NCBI RefSeq assembly: GCF_017894385.1
Contig: NZ_CP059560.1
Coordinates: forward strand, 248,001 to 312,000
Reading direction: 5' to 3'
DNA: 64,000 bases
Source: Aromatoleum petrolei
GTDB taxonomy: Bacteria > Pseudomonadota > Gammaproteobacteria > Burkholderiales > Rhodocyclaceae
Shown here: in pieces, positions 36,403 to 45,649 of the stretch
Layout: every line of letters begins with the position of its first letter
How positions within the stretch are numbered: the first letter of the stretch is position 1
The notes under the pieces: model-generated
What the model saw: the letters and a program-made list of their open reading frames with translations, nothing else
The model's database searches: none
Told to the model about the DNA's origin: nothing
Program-made: the position numbers and the translations under genes

Positions 36403-37542
36403 ATGCTTGACTACGAAACGCTGAAAGTCATCTGGTGGCTGCTCGTCGGGGTCCTGCTCGTCGGATTCGCGATCATGGACGGCCACGACATGGGCGTCGG
36501 CACGCTGCTCCCGTTCGTCGGACGGTCCGACGAGGAACGCCGCGTCATCATCAACACCGTCGGGCCGCACTGGGACGGCAATCAGGTGTGGTTCATCACG
36601 GGAGGGGGCGCGATCTTCGCGGCGTGGCCGCTGGTCTATGCGAGTGCCTTCTCCGGATTCTACTGGGCGATGCTGGCTGTCCTGTGGGCGCTCTTTTTCC
36701 GTCCCGTGGGCTTCGACTACCGGAGCAAGATCGACAACGCCGTGTGGCGCAAAACCTGGGACTGGGGGCTGTTCGTCGGCGGTGCCGTCCCGCCGCTGAT
36801 CTTCGGAGTGGCTTTCGGCAACCTGCTGCAGGGCGTGCCGTTCCACTTCGACGACCATCTGGTGCCCTACTACACGGGGTCGTTCTGGGGCTTGCTGAAC
36901 CCCTTCGCGCTGCTCGCAGGCATCGTCAGCACGGCGATGATCACCTTCCACGGCGCAATCTACCTCGCCTACCGTACCGAGGGGGACATCGAGCGCCGAT
37001 CGCGCCGCGCCGCAATCGTGTTCGGCATCCTGATGCTCGTCGCCTTCAGCGCGGCGGGGGTATGGGTCGCAAGAGGCAGCTTCGGCTACGCCATCACCTC
37101 GGTCATCGATCCGTCCGCTCTGCCCGACCCGCTGGCGAAAACCGTGACGGCTCAGGCGGGCGCGTGGCTCGACAACTACCAACGCGCTCCCGCGACGCTG
37201 ATCGTGCCCGTACTCGCCTACGTCGCGGGGGTCGCGGCGCTCGTCCTGGTCGCTCGGGGACGCCACCTTGCTGCATTCGTCGCGTCATCCCTCGCCATTG
37301 TGGGCGTCATCGGGACCGCCGGCGTCTCGATGTTCCCGTTCGTGATGCCGTCATCGACGATGCCTAACGCGAGCCTCACGGTGTGGGACGCGGTCTCGAG
37401 CCAACGCACCCTCGGCATCATGCTGGTCGCAACGCTGATCTTCATGCCGATCATCATCGCCTACACCAGTTGGGCCTACAAGGTGATGTCGGGCAAGGTC
37501 ACCGCCGCGTATATCCGCGAACACGAACATTCGGCGTACTGA
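36403..37542 (+). CDS. cydB: Cytochrome bd ubiquinol oxidase subunit II
   Basis: A 379-residue membrane protein with about eight to nine spans and the CydB opening MLDYETLKVIWWLLVGVLLV, then GFAIMDGHDMGVGTLLPFVG and HWDGNQVWFITGGGA. It pairs with CydA to stabilise the haem b595/d site. It begins 10 nt after cydA with GAGGAGACAG as ribosome binding site, and is full length. Confidence 0.97.
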   Translation: MLDYETLKVIWWLLVGVLLVGFAIMDGHDMGVGTLLPFVGRSDEERRVIINTVGPHWDGNQVWFITGGGAIFAAWPLVYASAFSGFYWAMLAVLWALFFRPVGFDYRSKIDNAVWRKTWDWGLFVGGAVPPLIFGVAFGNLLQGVPFHFDDHLVPYYTGSFWGLLNPFALLAGIVSTAMITFHGAIYLAYRTEGDIERRSRRAAIVFGILMLVAFSAAGVWVARGSFGYAITSVIDPSALPDPLAKTVTAQAGAWLDNYQRAPATLIVPVLAYVAGVAALVLVARGRHLAAFVASSLAIVGVIGTAGVSMFPFVMPSSTMPNASLTVWDAVSSQRTLGIMLVATLIFMPIIIAYTSWAYKVMSGKVTAAYIREHEHSAY

Positions 37543-37569
37543 TCCGCCGCAACCGACAGGAGAACGACC

Positions 37570-37704
37570 ATGTGGTATTTCGCTTGGGTGCTGGGAATCG
37601 GGTTCGCGGTTCTGCTCGCGATCCTCAATGCGATGTGGGGCGAGAACGAGGAAGCACGCAGCGTTTCGCGCCGGCCCGCATTGCCCGAGGGCGAGGAGAA
37701 CTGA
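37570..37704 (+). CDS. cydX: CydX small subunit of cytochrome bd
   Basis: A 44-residue protein, MWYFAWVLGIGFAVLLAILN followed by AMWGENEEAR and a polar tail. One N-terminal membrane span starting MWYFAW is the hallmark of CydX, which is needed for oxidase stability and activity. AGGAGAACGACC precedes the ATG. It lies 27 nt after cydB and 3 nt before the YbgE-like gene. Confidence 0.92.
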   Translation: MWYFAWVLGIGFAVLLAILNAMWGENEEARSVSRRPALPEGEEN

Positions 37705-37707
37705 ATC

Positions 37708-38010
37708 ATGAGCGCGAGCGGCCATGGTGACCGGTCGGCCAAGCAGGCCGTTCACTCGGGCATGAATTTTCCCGCATTGCTCGCCGCCATTCTCATCATG
37801 CTTTTCATCACCGCGTGGCCCGGAGCGCTCACTACTGCCAAGGGAACGGCCGATCATTGGGCCGCCGCGGCGCTCTTCTGGGCCATGAGCGCCGGATTCG
37901 TTTCGGGCGTGGGATTCACCCCGCGCGCCGCAGCGTGGCGCCTGCTGTTTTCCGCACCCGCCTGCCTCGCGGGCATCGCCCTCGCCGCGGCACTCCTGCT
38001 GCGGTACTGA
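37708..38010 (+). CDS. YbgE-like cyd operon protein
   Basis: A 100-residue protein with three hydrophobic segments (MNFPALLAAILIMLFITAWP, AAAALFWAMSAGFVSGVGF, LLFSAPACLAGIALAAALLL). Size, topology and place right after cydX match the YbgE family of cytochrome bd operons, whose function is not settled. It starts 3 nt after the cydX stop with GGCGAGGAGAAC upstream. Confidence 0.75.
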   Translation: MSASGHGDRSAKQAVHSGMNFPALLAAILIMLFITAWPGALTTAKGTADHWAAAALFWAMSAGFVSGVGFTPRAAAWRLLFSAPACLAGIALAAALLLRY

Positions 38011-38122
38011 GGCGAGGGTGTTGCGAGTCTCGCCCGAACTTTTGTATATTAGCATGCGCTTATATTTTGACTGCGTCTCCGCCCGCACGGAACGCGGACT
38101 CAACCCCCTCAAGGAGTGGAAC

Positions 38123-38524
38123 GTGTATTCAGTAACTGTTGAAGACAATCCGCAGATCATCGTGACGAGCGGCAAGCACGAAATCCGCTATGCCGTGAAC
38201 GGATCGGATATGAATCCGCTGGAAGCTTTCTATGCGACGCTCGCAGGCTGTGCGGCCGTGTATGCGAAAAAAGCATGCAAGGAACTCGGCGTTTCGGCCG
38301 CCGGCATCCACATCGAGAGCCGTCCCTTCGCAGGGCCGAGAGGGCCGCTCACGCTGCACAAGTTCAAGACCGAAGTCAGCTTTCCGGAGGGCTTTTCGGA
38401 CGAACAGCGTGCAAGGGTGCTCGATTCCATTGCGCATTGCGCCGTCAAGGAGATCGTGTCGGCGGGCGCCGAAGTGGAATTCGCCGTGATCGAAACACAG
38501 GGGGCAGCCGCAGTGGCGACGTGA
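38123..38524 (+). CDS. OsmC/Ohr-family protein
   Basis: A 133-residue protein. I prefer the GTG at 38123 because AAGGAG lies 6 nt upstream and the fold begins there; an upstream ATG frame from 38018 lacks a site. The OsmC pattern is clear: MNPLEAFYATLAGCAAVYAK with the first redox cysteine and IAHCAVKEIV with the second. The pair in this family reduces peroxides; some members have other roles. The 112-nt gap after the YbgE-like gene contains an AT-rich stretch (ttttgtatattag) that may be its own promoter. Confidence 0.82.
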   Translation: MYSVTVEDNPQIIVTSGKHEIRYAVNGSDMNPLEAFYATLAGCAAVYAKKACKELGVSAAGIHIESRPFAGPRGPLTLHKFKTEVSFPEGFSDEQRARVLDSIAHCAVKEIVSAGAEVEFAVIETQGAAAVAT

Positions 38525-38541
38525 ATCGAAAGCGCCCGAGG

Positions 38542-38575
38542 CGGCTACGTGTGATCAGCGCGACAAGCGTAGCCG
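38542..38575 (+). terminator. Stem-loop after the osmC-type gene
   Basis: CGGCTACG (38542-38549) and CGTAGCCG (38568-38575) form an 8-bp stem with an 18-nt loop, 17 nt after the stop codon. A G-run rather than a U-run follows, so it may terminate by Rho or only protect the mRNA end. The remaining 38576-38863 shows no supported gene. Confidence 0.35.
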
Positions 38576-38863
38576 GGGGGACTAGCAGCATGCGGACATG
38601 CCCCTTGTCGAAGGTCCTTCCCCGGGTTGTATCCCCTTCCGCAGGAGGTGCCCGCCATGAGTCGCGAACCCGCTGTGCGAAATTAGTTGTCCGCACCACG
38701 CGCCCGTTGCAGATGCATGGCGGCGGCAGCATGAGGCTTCATGAAGTCACGCAGATCTCGCGCAGGCCCTTCAGTCGGCATCGCCCTGCTCCGGTCCGTG
38801 TTCGTCGACGACAATCAGACTCCCCGTCACCGCACGGCACACCATCCTAGCCCCCCATAGCGC

Positions 38864-40657
38864 TTACTCGAACAAGTCCTCGATGCCCCGAATCGCCGTG
38901 TCGCCGGTCATCGTCACCTTGGTCCAGACCTCCGCCTGAGTGAGCAGCTGGTCGGCGTAGAAGCCGGCAGTGGCGATCTTGTTGCGATAGAAGCGCTGGT
39001 CGCCCTCCTCCTTGTCGAGGTAGCCAGCCGCGGCCAGTGCAGCCCTGCCCATCATCCAGCCGCCGCAGACGACGACGGCGAGATTGAGGTAGGGAACGGC
39101 CGCGGTCAGCACGGCGGAGGCATTCGACCTGGCGTTGCCCAGCACCCACTCGGTGGCGTCGGACCATGCCTGCGTGGCGGCCAGTAGATGCCGGCCGATG
39201 ACGCGCAGTTCCGGGCGGGCGGACGCCAGCAGGTCCTTGGCCGTGCCGCGCACCTCGCCGAAGACGACCTTGGCGGTGGCGCCCTGGTCGCGCATCAGCT
39301 TGCGGAAGATCAGGTCATTGGCCTGGATGCCGGTGGTGCCCTCGTAGATCGTCGTGATGCGGGAGTCGCGCCAGTGCTGCGCGGCGCCCGTCTCCTCGAT
39401 GAAACCCATGCCGCCATGCACCTGGATGCCGAGCGAGGTCACCTCGACCGCCATCTCCGTGCCACCGGCCTTGACCACGGGAATCAGCAGTTCGGCCAGG
39501 AACAGGTCGCACTTCTTCTGCTCCGGGTCGGTGCCGGCGTGGGCCCGGTCGAGCAGGCCGGCGGTGAAGTAGGTGACGGCGCGGCAGGCTTCGACGCGCG
39601 ACTTCATCAGCATCAGCATGCGGCGCACGTCCGGATGCTTGTCGATGCTGACGAGCGCCTCGCCGGTTACCGCATCGCGGCCCTGCTTGCGTTCGCGGGC
39701 ATAGCCGAGGGCTTGCTGGTAGGCACGCTCGCCGAGGGCAACGCCCTGCAGGCCGACGCCCATGCGGGCCTCGTTCATCATGATGAACATGTACTCGAGG
39801 CCGCGGTTCGCCTCGCCGAGCAGATAGCCGACGGCGCCTCCGTTATCCCCGAAGGCCATGACGCAGGTCGGGCTGGCGTGGATGCCGAGCTTGTGCTCGA
39901 TTGACACGCAGTAGGCGTCGTTGCGCTCGCCGAGCGAACCGTCGGCATTGACCAGGAACTTCGGCACCAGGAGGAGCGAGATGCCCTTCACGCCGGCGGG
40001 GGCGTCCGGCAGACGGGCGAGGACGAGATGGACGATGTTGTCCGTCATGTCGTGGTCGCCGTAGGTTATGAAGATCTTCTGGCCGAAGACGCGGTAGCTG
40101 CCGTCGGCCTGCGGCTCGGCGCGGCTGCGGATCAGGGCCAGGTCGGAACCGGCGTTGGGCTCGGTCAGGTTCATCGTGCCGGTCCACTCGCCGGAGATCA
40201 TCTTCTCCAGGTAGGTGGCCTTCAGCTCGTCGCTGGCGCAGGTCAGCAGCGCGGCGACGGCGCCGCCGGTCAACATCGGGCCGAGCGAGAACGAGAGGTT
40301 CGCGGACGCCGCCATTTCCTTCACCGCGATGCCGAAGGTCTCCGGCAGGCCCTGCCCGCCGTACTGCGCCGGCGAGGCCAGGCCGTTCCAGCCGGCCTCG
40401 CAGAAGGCCTTGTAGGCTTCCTTCCAGCCGTCGGCGGTGACCACGCCGTCCGGCCCGAGCTTGCAGCCCTGCATGTCGCCGCTGCGGTTGAGCGGCGCCA
40501 GCACGCCACTGGCGAACTTGGCCGCCTCCTCGAGGACGGCGTCCGCCATGTCGGGCGTTGCTTCCTCAAAGCCGGGCAGCGCTGCGATGCCGTCGAGACC
40601 GACGAGCTCGTCCATCGCGAAGCGCATGTCTTTCACGGGGGCGATGTAATCGCTCAT
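38864..40657 (-). CDS. Acyl-CoA dehydrogenase (about 600-residue type)
   Basis: A 597-residue FAD enzyme of the long acyl-CoA dehydrogenase group with a C-terminal extension. It has GTMNLTEPNAGSDLALIRS, KIFITYGDHDMT, NEARMGVGLQG and the catalytic glutamate in TTIYEGTTGIQANDL. It carries out the first step of beta-oxidation, passing electrons to ETF. It is the third gene in a likely operon after fadN-type and thiolase genes (31-nt gap), so straight-chain fatty acids are the probable substrate class. Confidence 0.92.
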   Translation of the reverse strand: MSDYIAPVKDMRFAMDELVGLDGIAALPGFEEATPDMADAVLEEAAKFASGVLAPLNRSGDMQGCKLGPDGVVTADGWKEAYKAFCEAGWNGLASPAQYGGQGLPETFGIAVKEMAASANLSFSLGPMLTGGAVAALLTCASDELKATYLEKMISGEWTGTMNLTEPNAGSDLALIRSRAEPQADGSYRVFGQKIFITYGDHDMTDNIVHLVLARLPDAPAGVKGISLLLVPKFLVNADGSLGERNDAYCVSIEHKLGIHASPTCVMAFGDNGGAVGYLLGEANRGLEYMFIMMNEARMGVGLQGVALGERAYQQALGYARERKQGRDAVTGEALVSIDKHPDVRRMLMLMKSRVEACRAVTYFTAGLLDRAHAGTDPEQKKCDLFLAELLIPVVKAGGTEMAVEVTSLGIQVHGGMGFIEETGAAQHWRDSRITTIYEGTTGIQANDLIFRKLMRDQGATAKVVFGEVRGTAKDLLASARPELRVIGRHLLAATQAWSDATEWVLGNARSNASAVLTAAVPYLNLAVVVCGGWMMGRAALAAAGYLDKEEGDQRFYRNKIATAGFYADQLLTQAEVWTKVTMTGDTAIRGIEDLFE

Positions 40658-40688
40658 AGTAGTGTTCCCTCTCTCTGTCGTTATCTAT

Positions 40689-41885
40689 TCAGATGCTTTC
40701 GAAGATGCCGGCGGCACCCATGCCGGTGCCGATGCACATGCTGACCATCCCGTACTTACCGCCGGTACGGCGCATGCCGTGCAGTAGCGTCGCGGTACGG
40801 ATGGCGCCGGTGGCCCCCAGCGGGTGGCCGAGCGCGATCGCGCCACCCAGCGGGTTGATCTTCGACGGATCGAGGTCGAGCTCCTTCATCACGGCGAGCG
40901 CCTGCGCGGCGAAGGCTTCGTTCAGTTCGATCCAGTCGAGGTCTTCCTTGCGGATGCCGGCCTGCTGCAGCACCTTCGGGATCGCGACGATCGGGCCCAC
41001 GCCCATGATCTCCGGCGCCACGCCGCCGACGGCAAAGCCGGCGAAGCGGGCGAGCGGCGTCAGGTTGTGCTCCTTCAGGACCTTCTCCGAAACCAGCATC
41101 ACGGCGCCCGCGCCGTCGGACATCTGCGAGGCGTTGCCCGCCGTGACCGAGCCCTTGGCATGGAAGACCGGGCGCAGCTTGGCGAGCTTCTCGACGGAAA
41201 TGTCCGACCGTGCGCCTTCGTCGTCGGTCGGCGTGCGATCGCGCTGGCGGACTTCGCCGGTCGCGAGATCGGGCTTGTAGTCGCGCACCGTGAAGGGGGA
41301 GGTCTCGGCCTTGAAATGGCCGGCGGCAATCGCCGCGCAGGCCTTGCGGTGGGACGCCTCGGCGAAGGCATCCTGCGCCTCGCGGCTGATTCCCCACTGC
41401 TGCGCGACCTTCTCGGCGGTCAGGCCCATGCCGTAGGCGATGCCGATGTTCTCGTCGGAGAAGAAGGCCGGGTTGGGCATCACCTTGTTGCCCATGATGT
41501 TGGACATCGCGGTCATCGACTCGGTACCGGCGGCGATCATCACGTCGGCGAGGCCGAGACGGATCTGGTTGGCGGCATCCGCCACGGCCTGCAGGCCGGA
41601 GGAGCAGAAGCGGTTGATCGTGATGCCCGGGACGGTATTCGGCAGGCCGGCGAGCAGCGCGCCGATACGGGCGATGTTCATGCCCTGCTCGGCTTCGGGG
41701 ATGGCGCAGCCGACGATGACGTCGCCGATGCGGGCCGGATCCACGCCCGGCGCTTGCGCGACCACCGAGCGGATGGCGTGGGCCAGCATGTCGTCCGGGC
41801 GGGCGTTCCTGAACATGCCATTGCGCTTCGCGACCGGCAGGCGGGTCGCGGCGACGATGTAGGCTTCCTGAATCTGTTTGCTCAT
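40689..41885 (-). CDS. Acetyl-CoA acyltransferase (3-ketoacyl-CoA thiolase)
   Basis: A 398-residue thiolase with Cys in NRFCSSGLQAVADAAN, the NEAFAAQALAVMKELDLD segment, the GHPLGATGA loop and the second cysteine in CIGTGMGAAG. It resembles FadA/FadI-type thiolases of beta-oxidation more than PaaJ, lacking the paaJ-like insert. The start is 22 nt after the multifunctional enzyme, in the same operon. Confidence 0.92.
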   Translation of the reverse strand: MSKQIQEAYIVAATRLPVAKRNGMFRNARPDDMLAHAIRSVVAQAPGVDPARIGDVIVGCAIPEAEQGMNIARIGALLAGLPNTVPGITINRFCSSGLQAVADAANQIRLGLADVMIAAGTESMTAMSNIMGNKVMPNPAFFSDENIGIAYGMGLTAEKVAQQWGISREAQDAFAEASHRKACAAIAAGHFKAETSPFTVRDYKPDLATGEVRQRDRTPTDDEGARSDISVEKLAKLRPVFHAKGSVTAGNASQMSDGAGAVMLVSEKVLKEHNLTPLARFAGFAVGGVAPEIMGVGPIVAIPKVLQQAGIRKEDLDWIELNEAFAAQALAVMKELDLDPSKINPLGGAIALGHPLGATGAIRTATLLHGMRRTGGKYGMVSMCIGTGMGAAGIFESI

Positions 41886-41907
41886 TTGGGTATTCCTCGT
41901 CGGCCGA

Positions 41908-44304
41908 TCAGTTGCGGAGCGGCTTGCCGGTTTCGAGCATGTGCTGGATCCGGGCCTGGGTTTGGGGGTTCTTCAGCAGCTCGACGAACAGCCGGCGCTC
42001 GACCGCGAGCAGCCAGGCCTCGTCGACCAGGCTGCCGGCATCGACCTCGCCGCCGCACAGCGCGACCGCCGCAGCGCGGGCGACCTGGTAGTCGTAGGCG
42101 GAAATCATCCCGCCGTCGCGCATGTTCACCAGCGTCATCTCCAGCGTCGCGATACCGCCGCGACCGGCGACCGGCACGGCCCGTGCCGAGGCGCGGGGCG
42201 CGTAGCCGGATTCGGCCAGCGCACGCGCTTCGCGGAGCGCGACGTAGAGCAGCTCGTCCGGGTGGAACAGCACGGTGTCGGTCGTGCGGGCGAAGCCGTA
42301 GTCCACCGCCTCCGCGGCGCTCTTCGAGACCTTGGCCGTGGCGATGTTCATGAACACCGGTTGCAGGAGGGCCATCAGCTCGGCCGGGGTCGCGGTCCGC
42401 CCCGCCCATTCCGCCGCCTGCAGCGCGAATTCCTTGCAGCCGCCGCCCGCCGGAATCAGGCCGACACCGGCCTCGACCAGGCCCATGTAGCTTTCCAGCG
42501 CCAGCACGCGGCGCGTCGCCTGCATGGCGAACTCGCAGCCGCCGCCGAGGGCCATGCCCTGGACCGCTGCCACCACCGGCACCGCCGCGTACTTCAGCGT
42601 CTGGCCGGCCTGCTGGAAGGCGGCGACGTAACCGTCGAGCTTGGCGAAATCGCCGGCCGCGCATGCCTCCGCCACCTGGGCCAGGTTGGCGCCGACCGCG
42701 AACGGCGGATGGTGCCAGATGACCAGACCGGCGAGGCTGTGCTCGGCCTGGCGGACGGCCGCGACCACGCCTTCCACCACTTCGGAGCCGATGGCGTGCA
42801 TCTTGGACTTGAAGGAGAGGATGCCGATGCCGGCATCGACCGCCGGCAGGCGCCACAGGCGGACGCCGTCGTTCTCGAACAGCGTCTCGCCGGATTGCTC
42901 GGGCGACCGGGAGCCGTCGCCGAGGACGGCCTCGGGGAAGAGCTGGCGCTGGTAGACAGGGAGCTCCGAACGCGGCACATAGGCCTTGCGGCGCGGCGAC
43001 CACGAGCCCTCCGGCGTATGCACGCCGTCACGCCCGTCCAGCACCCAGGCCGGCAGCGGCGCGTCGCTCATCGTATGGCCGGCGGCAATGTCGGCGGCGA
43101 TGGCCCGGGCAATGTCCGCCCACCCGGCGGATTGCCAGGTTTCGAACGGCCCCTGCGCCCAGCCGAAGCCCCAGCGCATCGCGAGGTCCAGATCGCGGGC
43201 ATTGTCGGCGACCGATTCGAGCTGCACGGCCGCATAGTGGAAGACGTCGCGGAAGATCGCCCACAGGAATCGCGCCTGCGGATCCTTCGAAGCGCGCAGC
43301 GCGGCGAAGCGGCTGGCCGGGTTCTTGTCCTTCAGGATGCCCGCCACGTCGGCGCTCAGTTCGCCGGTCGAGGGGCGGTAATCCTGCAGACCGACATCGA
43401 GCACGTGGATGTCCTTGCCGACCTTGCGGAAGATGCCGCCCTTGGTCTTCTGGCCCAGAGCGCCCTTCTCGATCAATTGCTCCAGCCAGGCCGGGGCGTT
43501 GAAGTGCGCATGCCACGGGTCGTCGGGCAGCGTGTTGTGCATGGTGCGCACGACGTGGGCCAGGGTATCCAGGCCGACGACGTCCGCGGTGCGGTAGGTG
43601 GCGCTCTTCGGACGGCCGATCTTCGGCCCGGTGAGGGCGTCCACAACGTCGAAGCCGAGCTCGAAGCGCTGGGTGTGGTGCATCACCGCCAGGATCGAGA
43701 AGACGCCGATGCGGTTGGCGACGAAGTTGGGCGTGTCGAGGGCGCGGATCACGCCCTTGCCGAGGCGCGAAGTCAGCCAGGTTTCCAGCGCGTCGAGCGT
43801 GCCCGCATCCGTCGTGCGCGTCGCGATGATCTCCACGAGGCGCATGTAGCGCGGCGGGTTGAAGAAGTGGATGCCGCAGAAGCGCGGACGAACGTCCGCC
43901 GGCAGCGCCTGCGACAGCGCGTCGATCGACAGGCCGGAGGTGTTGGAGGCGACGATGGCAGCGGGCGAGAGGTGCGGCGCGATCTTGCCGTAAAGCTCGT
44001 TCTTCCAGTCCATGCGCTCGGCGATCGCCTCGATGATCAGGTCGCAGCCGGCGAGCTCGCCGAGATGCTCGTCGTAGTTGGCCGCCGAGATCAGCTTCAG
44101 CGCCGCCTTGTTGGCGATCGGCGCCGGCTCGAGCTTCTTCAGGCCGTCGATGGCCTTCCTAACGATGCCGTTCTTGTCGCCTTCCCTGGCGGGAAGGTCG
44201 AAGAGGACGACCGGCACGCCGGCATTGGCGAGGTGGGCCGCGATCTGCGCCCCCATGACGCCGGCGCCGAGCACGGCGGTTTTCTTGACTTGCAGTCTGT
44301 TCAC
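41908..44304 (-). CDS. FadN-type 3-hydroxyacyl-CoA dehydrogenase/enoyl-CoA hydratase
   Basis: A 798-residue enzyme. I set the start at the GTG 44304 because GGAGACC lies just upstream and the NAD motif follows at once. Dehydrogenase parts come first (AVLGAGVMGAQIAAHLANAG, catalytic His in GIHFFNPPRYM) and the crotonase domain last (about 480-690, QGMALGGGCEFAMQA, LVEAGVGLIPAGGG). This order is that of FadN-like proteins, the reverse of FadB/FadJ and of the fusion at 11731-13773. It performs hydration and dehydrogenation of enoyl-CoA in the operon with thiolase and acyl-CoA dehydrogenase. Confidence 0.92.
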   Translation of the reverse strand: MNRLQVKKTAVLGAGVMGAQIAAHLANAGVPVVLFDLPAREGDKNGIVRKAIDGLKKLEPAPIANKAALKLISAANYDEHLGELAGCDLIIEAIAERMDWKNELYGKIAPHLSPAAIVASNTSGLSIDALSQALPADVRPRFCGIHFFNPPRYMRLVEIIATRTTDAGTLDALETWLTSRLGKGVIRALDTPNFVANRIGVFSILAVMHHTQRFELGFDVVDALTGPKIGRPKSATYRTADVVGLDTLAHVVRTMHNTLPDDPWHAHFNAPAWLEQLIEKGALGQKTKGGIFRKVGKDIHVLDVGLQDYRPSTGELSADVAGILKDKNPASRFAALRASKDPQARFLWAIFRDVFHYAAVQLESVADNARDLDLAMRWGFGWAQGPFETWQSAGWADIARAIAADIAAGHTMSDAPLPAWVLDGRDGVHTPEGSWSPRRKAYVPRSELPVYQRQLFPEAVLGDGSRSPEQSGETLFENDGVRLWRLPAVDAGIGILSFKSKMHAIGSEVVEGVVAAVRQAEHSLAGLVIWHHPPFAVGANLAQVAEACAAGDFAKLDGYVAAFQQAGQTLKYAAVPVVAAVQGMALGGGCEFAMQATRRVLALESYMGLVEAGVGLIPAGGGCKEFALQAAEWAGRTATPAELMALLQPVFMNIATAKVSKSAAEAVDYGFARTTDTVLFHPDELLYVALREARALAESGYAPRASARAVPVAGRGGIATLEMTLVNMRDGGMISAYDYQVARAAAVALCGGEVDAGSLVDEAWLLAVERRLFVELLKNPQTQARIQHMLETGKPLRN

Positions 44305-44332
44305 GCGATGGTCTCCTGGTTTGCGAGGGCCG

Positions 44333-44452
44333 TCAGGCGGCCAGCTGTTCGCGGATGAATTTCTTGTTGATCTTGCCGACGCTGCTGCGCTCCAGCGTGG
44401 ATTCGGCGGGCAAGAGCGGGGTCTCCGGATAATTGGAATCGCCTGACGACAT
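44333..44452 (-). pseudogene. C-terminal remnant of an acyl-CoA ligase
   Basis: The minus strand just upstream of the multifunctional gene reads LPAESTLERSSVGKINKKFI then REQLAA and a stop. SVGKINKKFIREQ is the C-terminal catalytic-lysine motif of AMP-forming acyl-CoA ligases (typically SVGKIDKK). Only about 30-39 codons remain, and beyond an in-frame ATG at 44452 no ligase sequence is seen. A fatty-acid ligase likely stood here at the head of the operon and was deleted. Confidence 0.65.
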
Positions 44453-44644
44453 GCGATTTGCGCCTTAACCAGGCTTCCCGCATCGACAGAATATTGCTGT
44501 GTCGAACCAGGCGCCGGGCGATCCAATCCAACCAATCTTTGGATTTCACTGGCGATTCTATGAACGATCCGTTGTGATGCCGATCACCGCTTACGCCTAA
44601 AAACTTGCATAATCGGCCAATATCGTGATGCGACGCACAACGCC

Positions 44645-45649
44645 ATGACCCCGACCGAAATCTCTGCCGGCACGGTACCGATGTCCTTCGTCCTGAATCT
44701 GCTGGGCGGCACGCCGCCCGATGCACAGGCGGAAGCGCTGGCGCGGGCGGGGATCGCTCCGGTCCTGCTCGAGGCGGAAACGGCCAGGGTGACCACCGAA
44801 CAGTTCGCCACCCTCTACCGGCAACTGGCCCGCCAGCTGGACGACGAATTGCCGGGCATGTTCTCCCGCCCCGTGCGCTCGGGCTCGTTGAAGTTTCTCT
44901 GCCTGAGCCTGATGGACTCTGCGACGCTGCAGACCGCCCTGTTCCGCTTCACCCGCTTCTTCCATCTGGTCCTGGACGACTTCGGCATCGAGCTTTCTCG
45001 CCAGGGCGAGCTCATCCGGATGGCCCTGATACCGCAGGCGCCTCAGGCGGCGGCCAATACCTTCGGGCAGGAGATCATGCTCAAGCTGATCCACGGCGTG
45101 GCCTCGTGGCTCACCGGCCACCGCATGACGCTGGCGCGCGTCGACTGCAGTTATCCACGCCCGAGCCACGCATCGGAATACGGTTTTCTCTATCCGGGCC
45201 CGGTGTCTTTCGAGCAACCGGTATCAGCGCTCTACTTCGAGGCCTCCCAGCTGGCGACCCCGATCCGTCAGGATCGACGGTCGCTCGCCCAGTTCCTCGC
45301 CCGGGCCCCCGGCGACTGGATGTTCGTGGCCTTCGAGAAGCACCCGACCAGCCAGAAGGTCCGCGAGCACTTACGCCCGCGTCTCAGCCATCCGATCACC
45401 GCCGCCCAGACCGCCAGCGCCCTGCACCTGTCCTTGCGCACCCTGACCCGCCGGCTGGCAGCGGAAGGCACCACCTTCCAGGCGATCAAGGACGAACTCC
45501 GCCGCGATGCGGCGATTCAACTGCTGACGAAGACCGATACCCCGATCGCCGTCATCGGCCAGGAAATCGGCTTCGAGGACCCCAACACCTTCCATCGCGC
45601 GTTCCGGAAATGGACCGGCAGCACGCCGGGCGCCTATCGCCCGAAGTGA
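44645..45649 (+). CDS. AraC-family transcription regulator
   Basis: A 334-residue protein with an N-terminal ligand domain of the Arabinose_bd type (LLGGTPPDAQAEALARAGI, SYPRPSHASEYGFLYPGPVS) and a C-terminal AraC helix-turn-helix pair (about 235-330: HPITAAQTASALHLSLRTLT, then IGQEIGFEDPNTFHRAFRKW). It is divergent from the beta-oxidation operon, with a 190-nt gap now partly filled by ligase remnant; regulators of this type often control fatty-acid or hydrocarbon genes. Its stop codon coincides with the first bases of an IS3-like terminal repeat, so the very end may have been set by insertion. Confidence 0.9.
   Translation: MTPTEISAGTVPMSFVLNLLGGTPPDAQAEALARAGIAPVLLEAETARVTTEQFATLYRQLARQLDDELPGMFSRPVRSGSLKFLCLSLMDSATLQTALFRFTRFFHLVLDDFGIELSRQGELIRMALIPQAPQAAANTFGQEIMLKLIHGVASWLTGHRMTLARVDCSYPRPSHASEYGFLYPGPVSFEQPVSALYFEASQLATPIRQDRRSLAQFLARAPGDWMFVAFEKHPTSQKVREHLRPRLSHPITAAQTASALHLSLRTLTRRLAAEGTTFQAIKDELRRDAAIQLLTKTDTPIAVIGQEIGFEDPNTFHRAFRKWTGSTPGAYRPK

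Noticed and set aside
38657-38686. A nine-codon frame with a good GGAGG in the gap after the osmC-type gene
   Set aside because: Too short and without similarity or context; the Shine-Dalgarno match alone is not enough.
41878-44358. A plus-strand open frame opposite the fadN-type gene
   Set aside because: Antisense shadow of an 798-residue enzyme with full motifs; no ribosome binding site and no domain.
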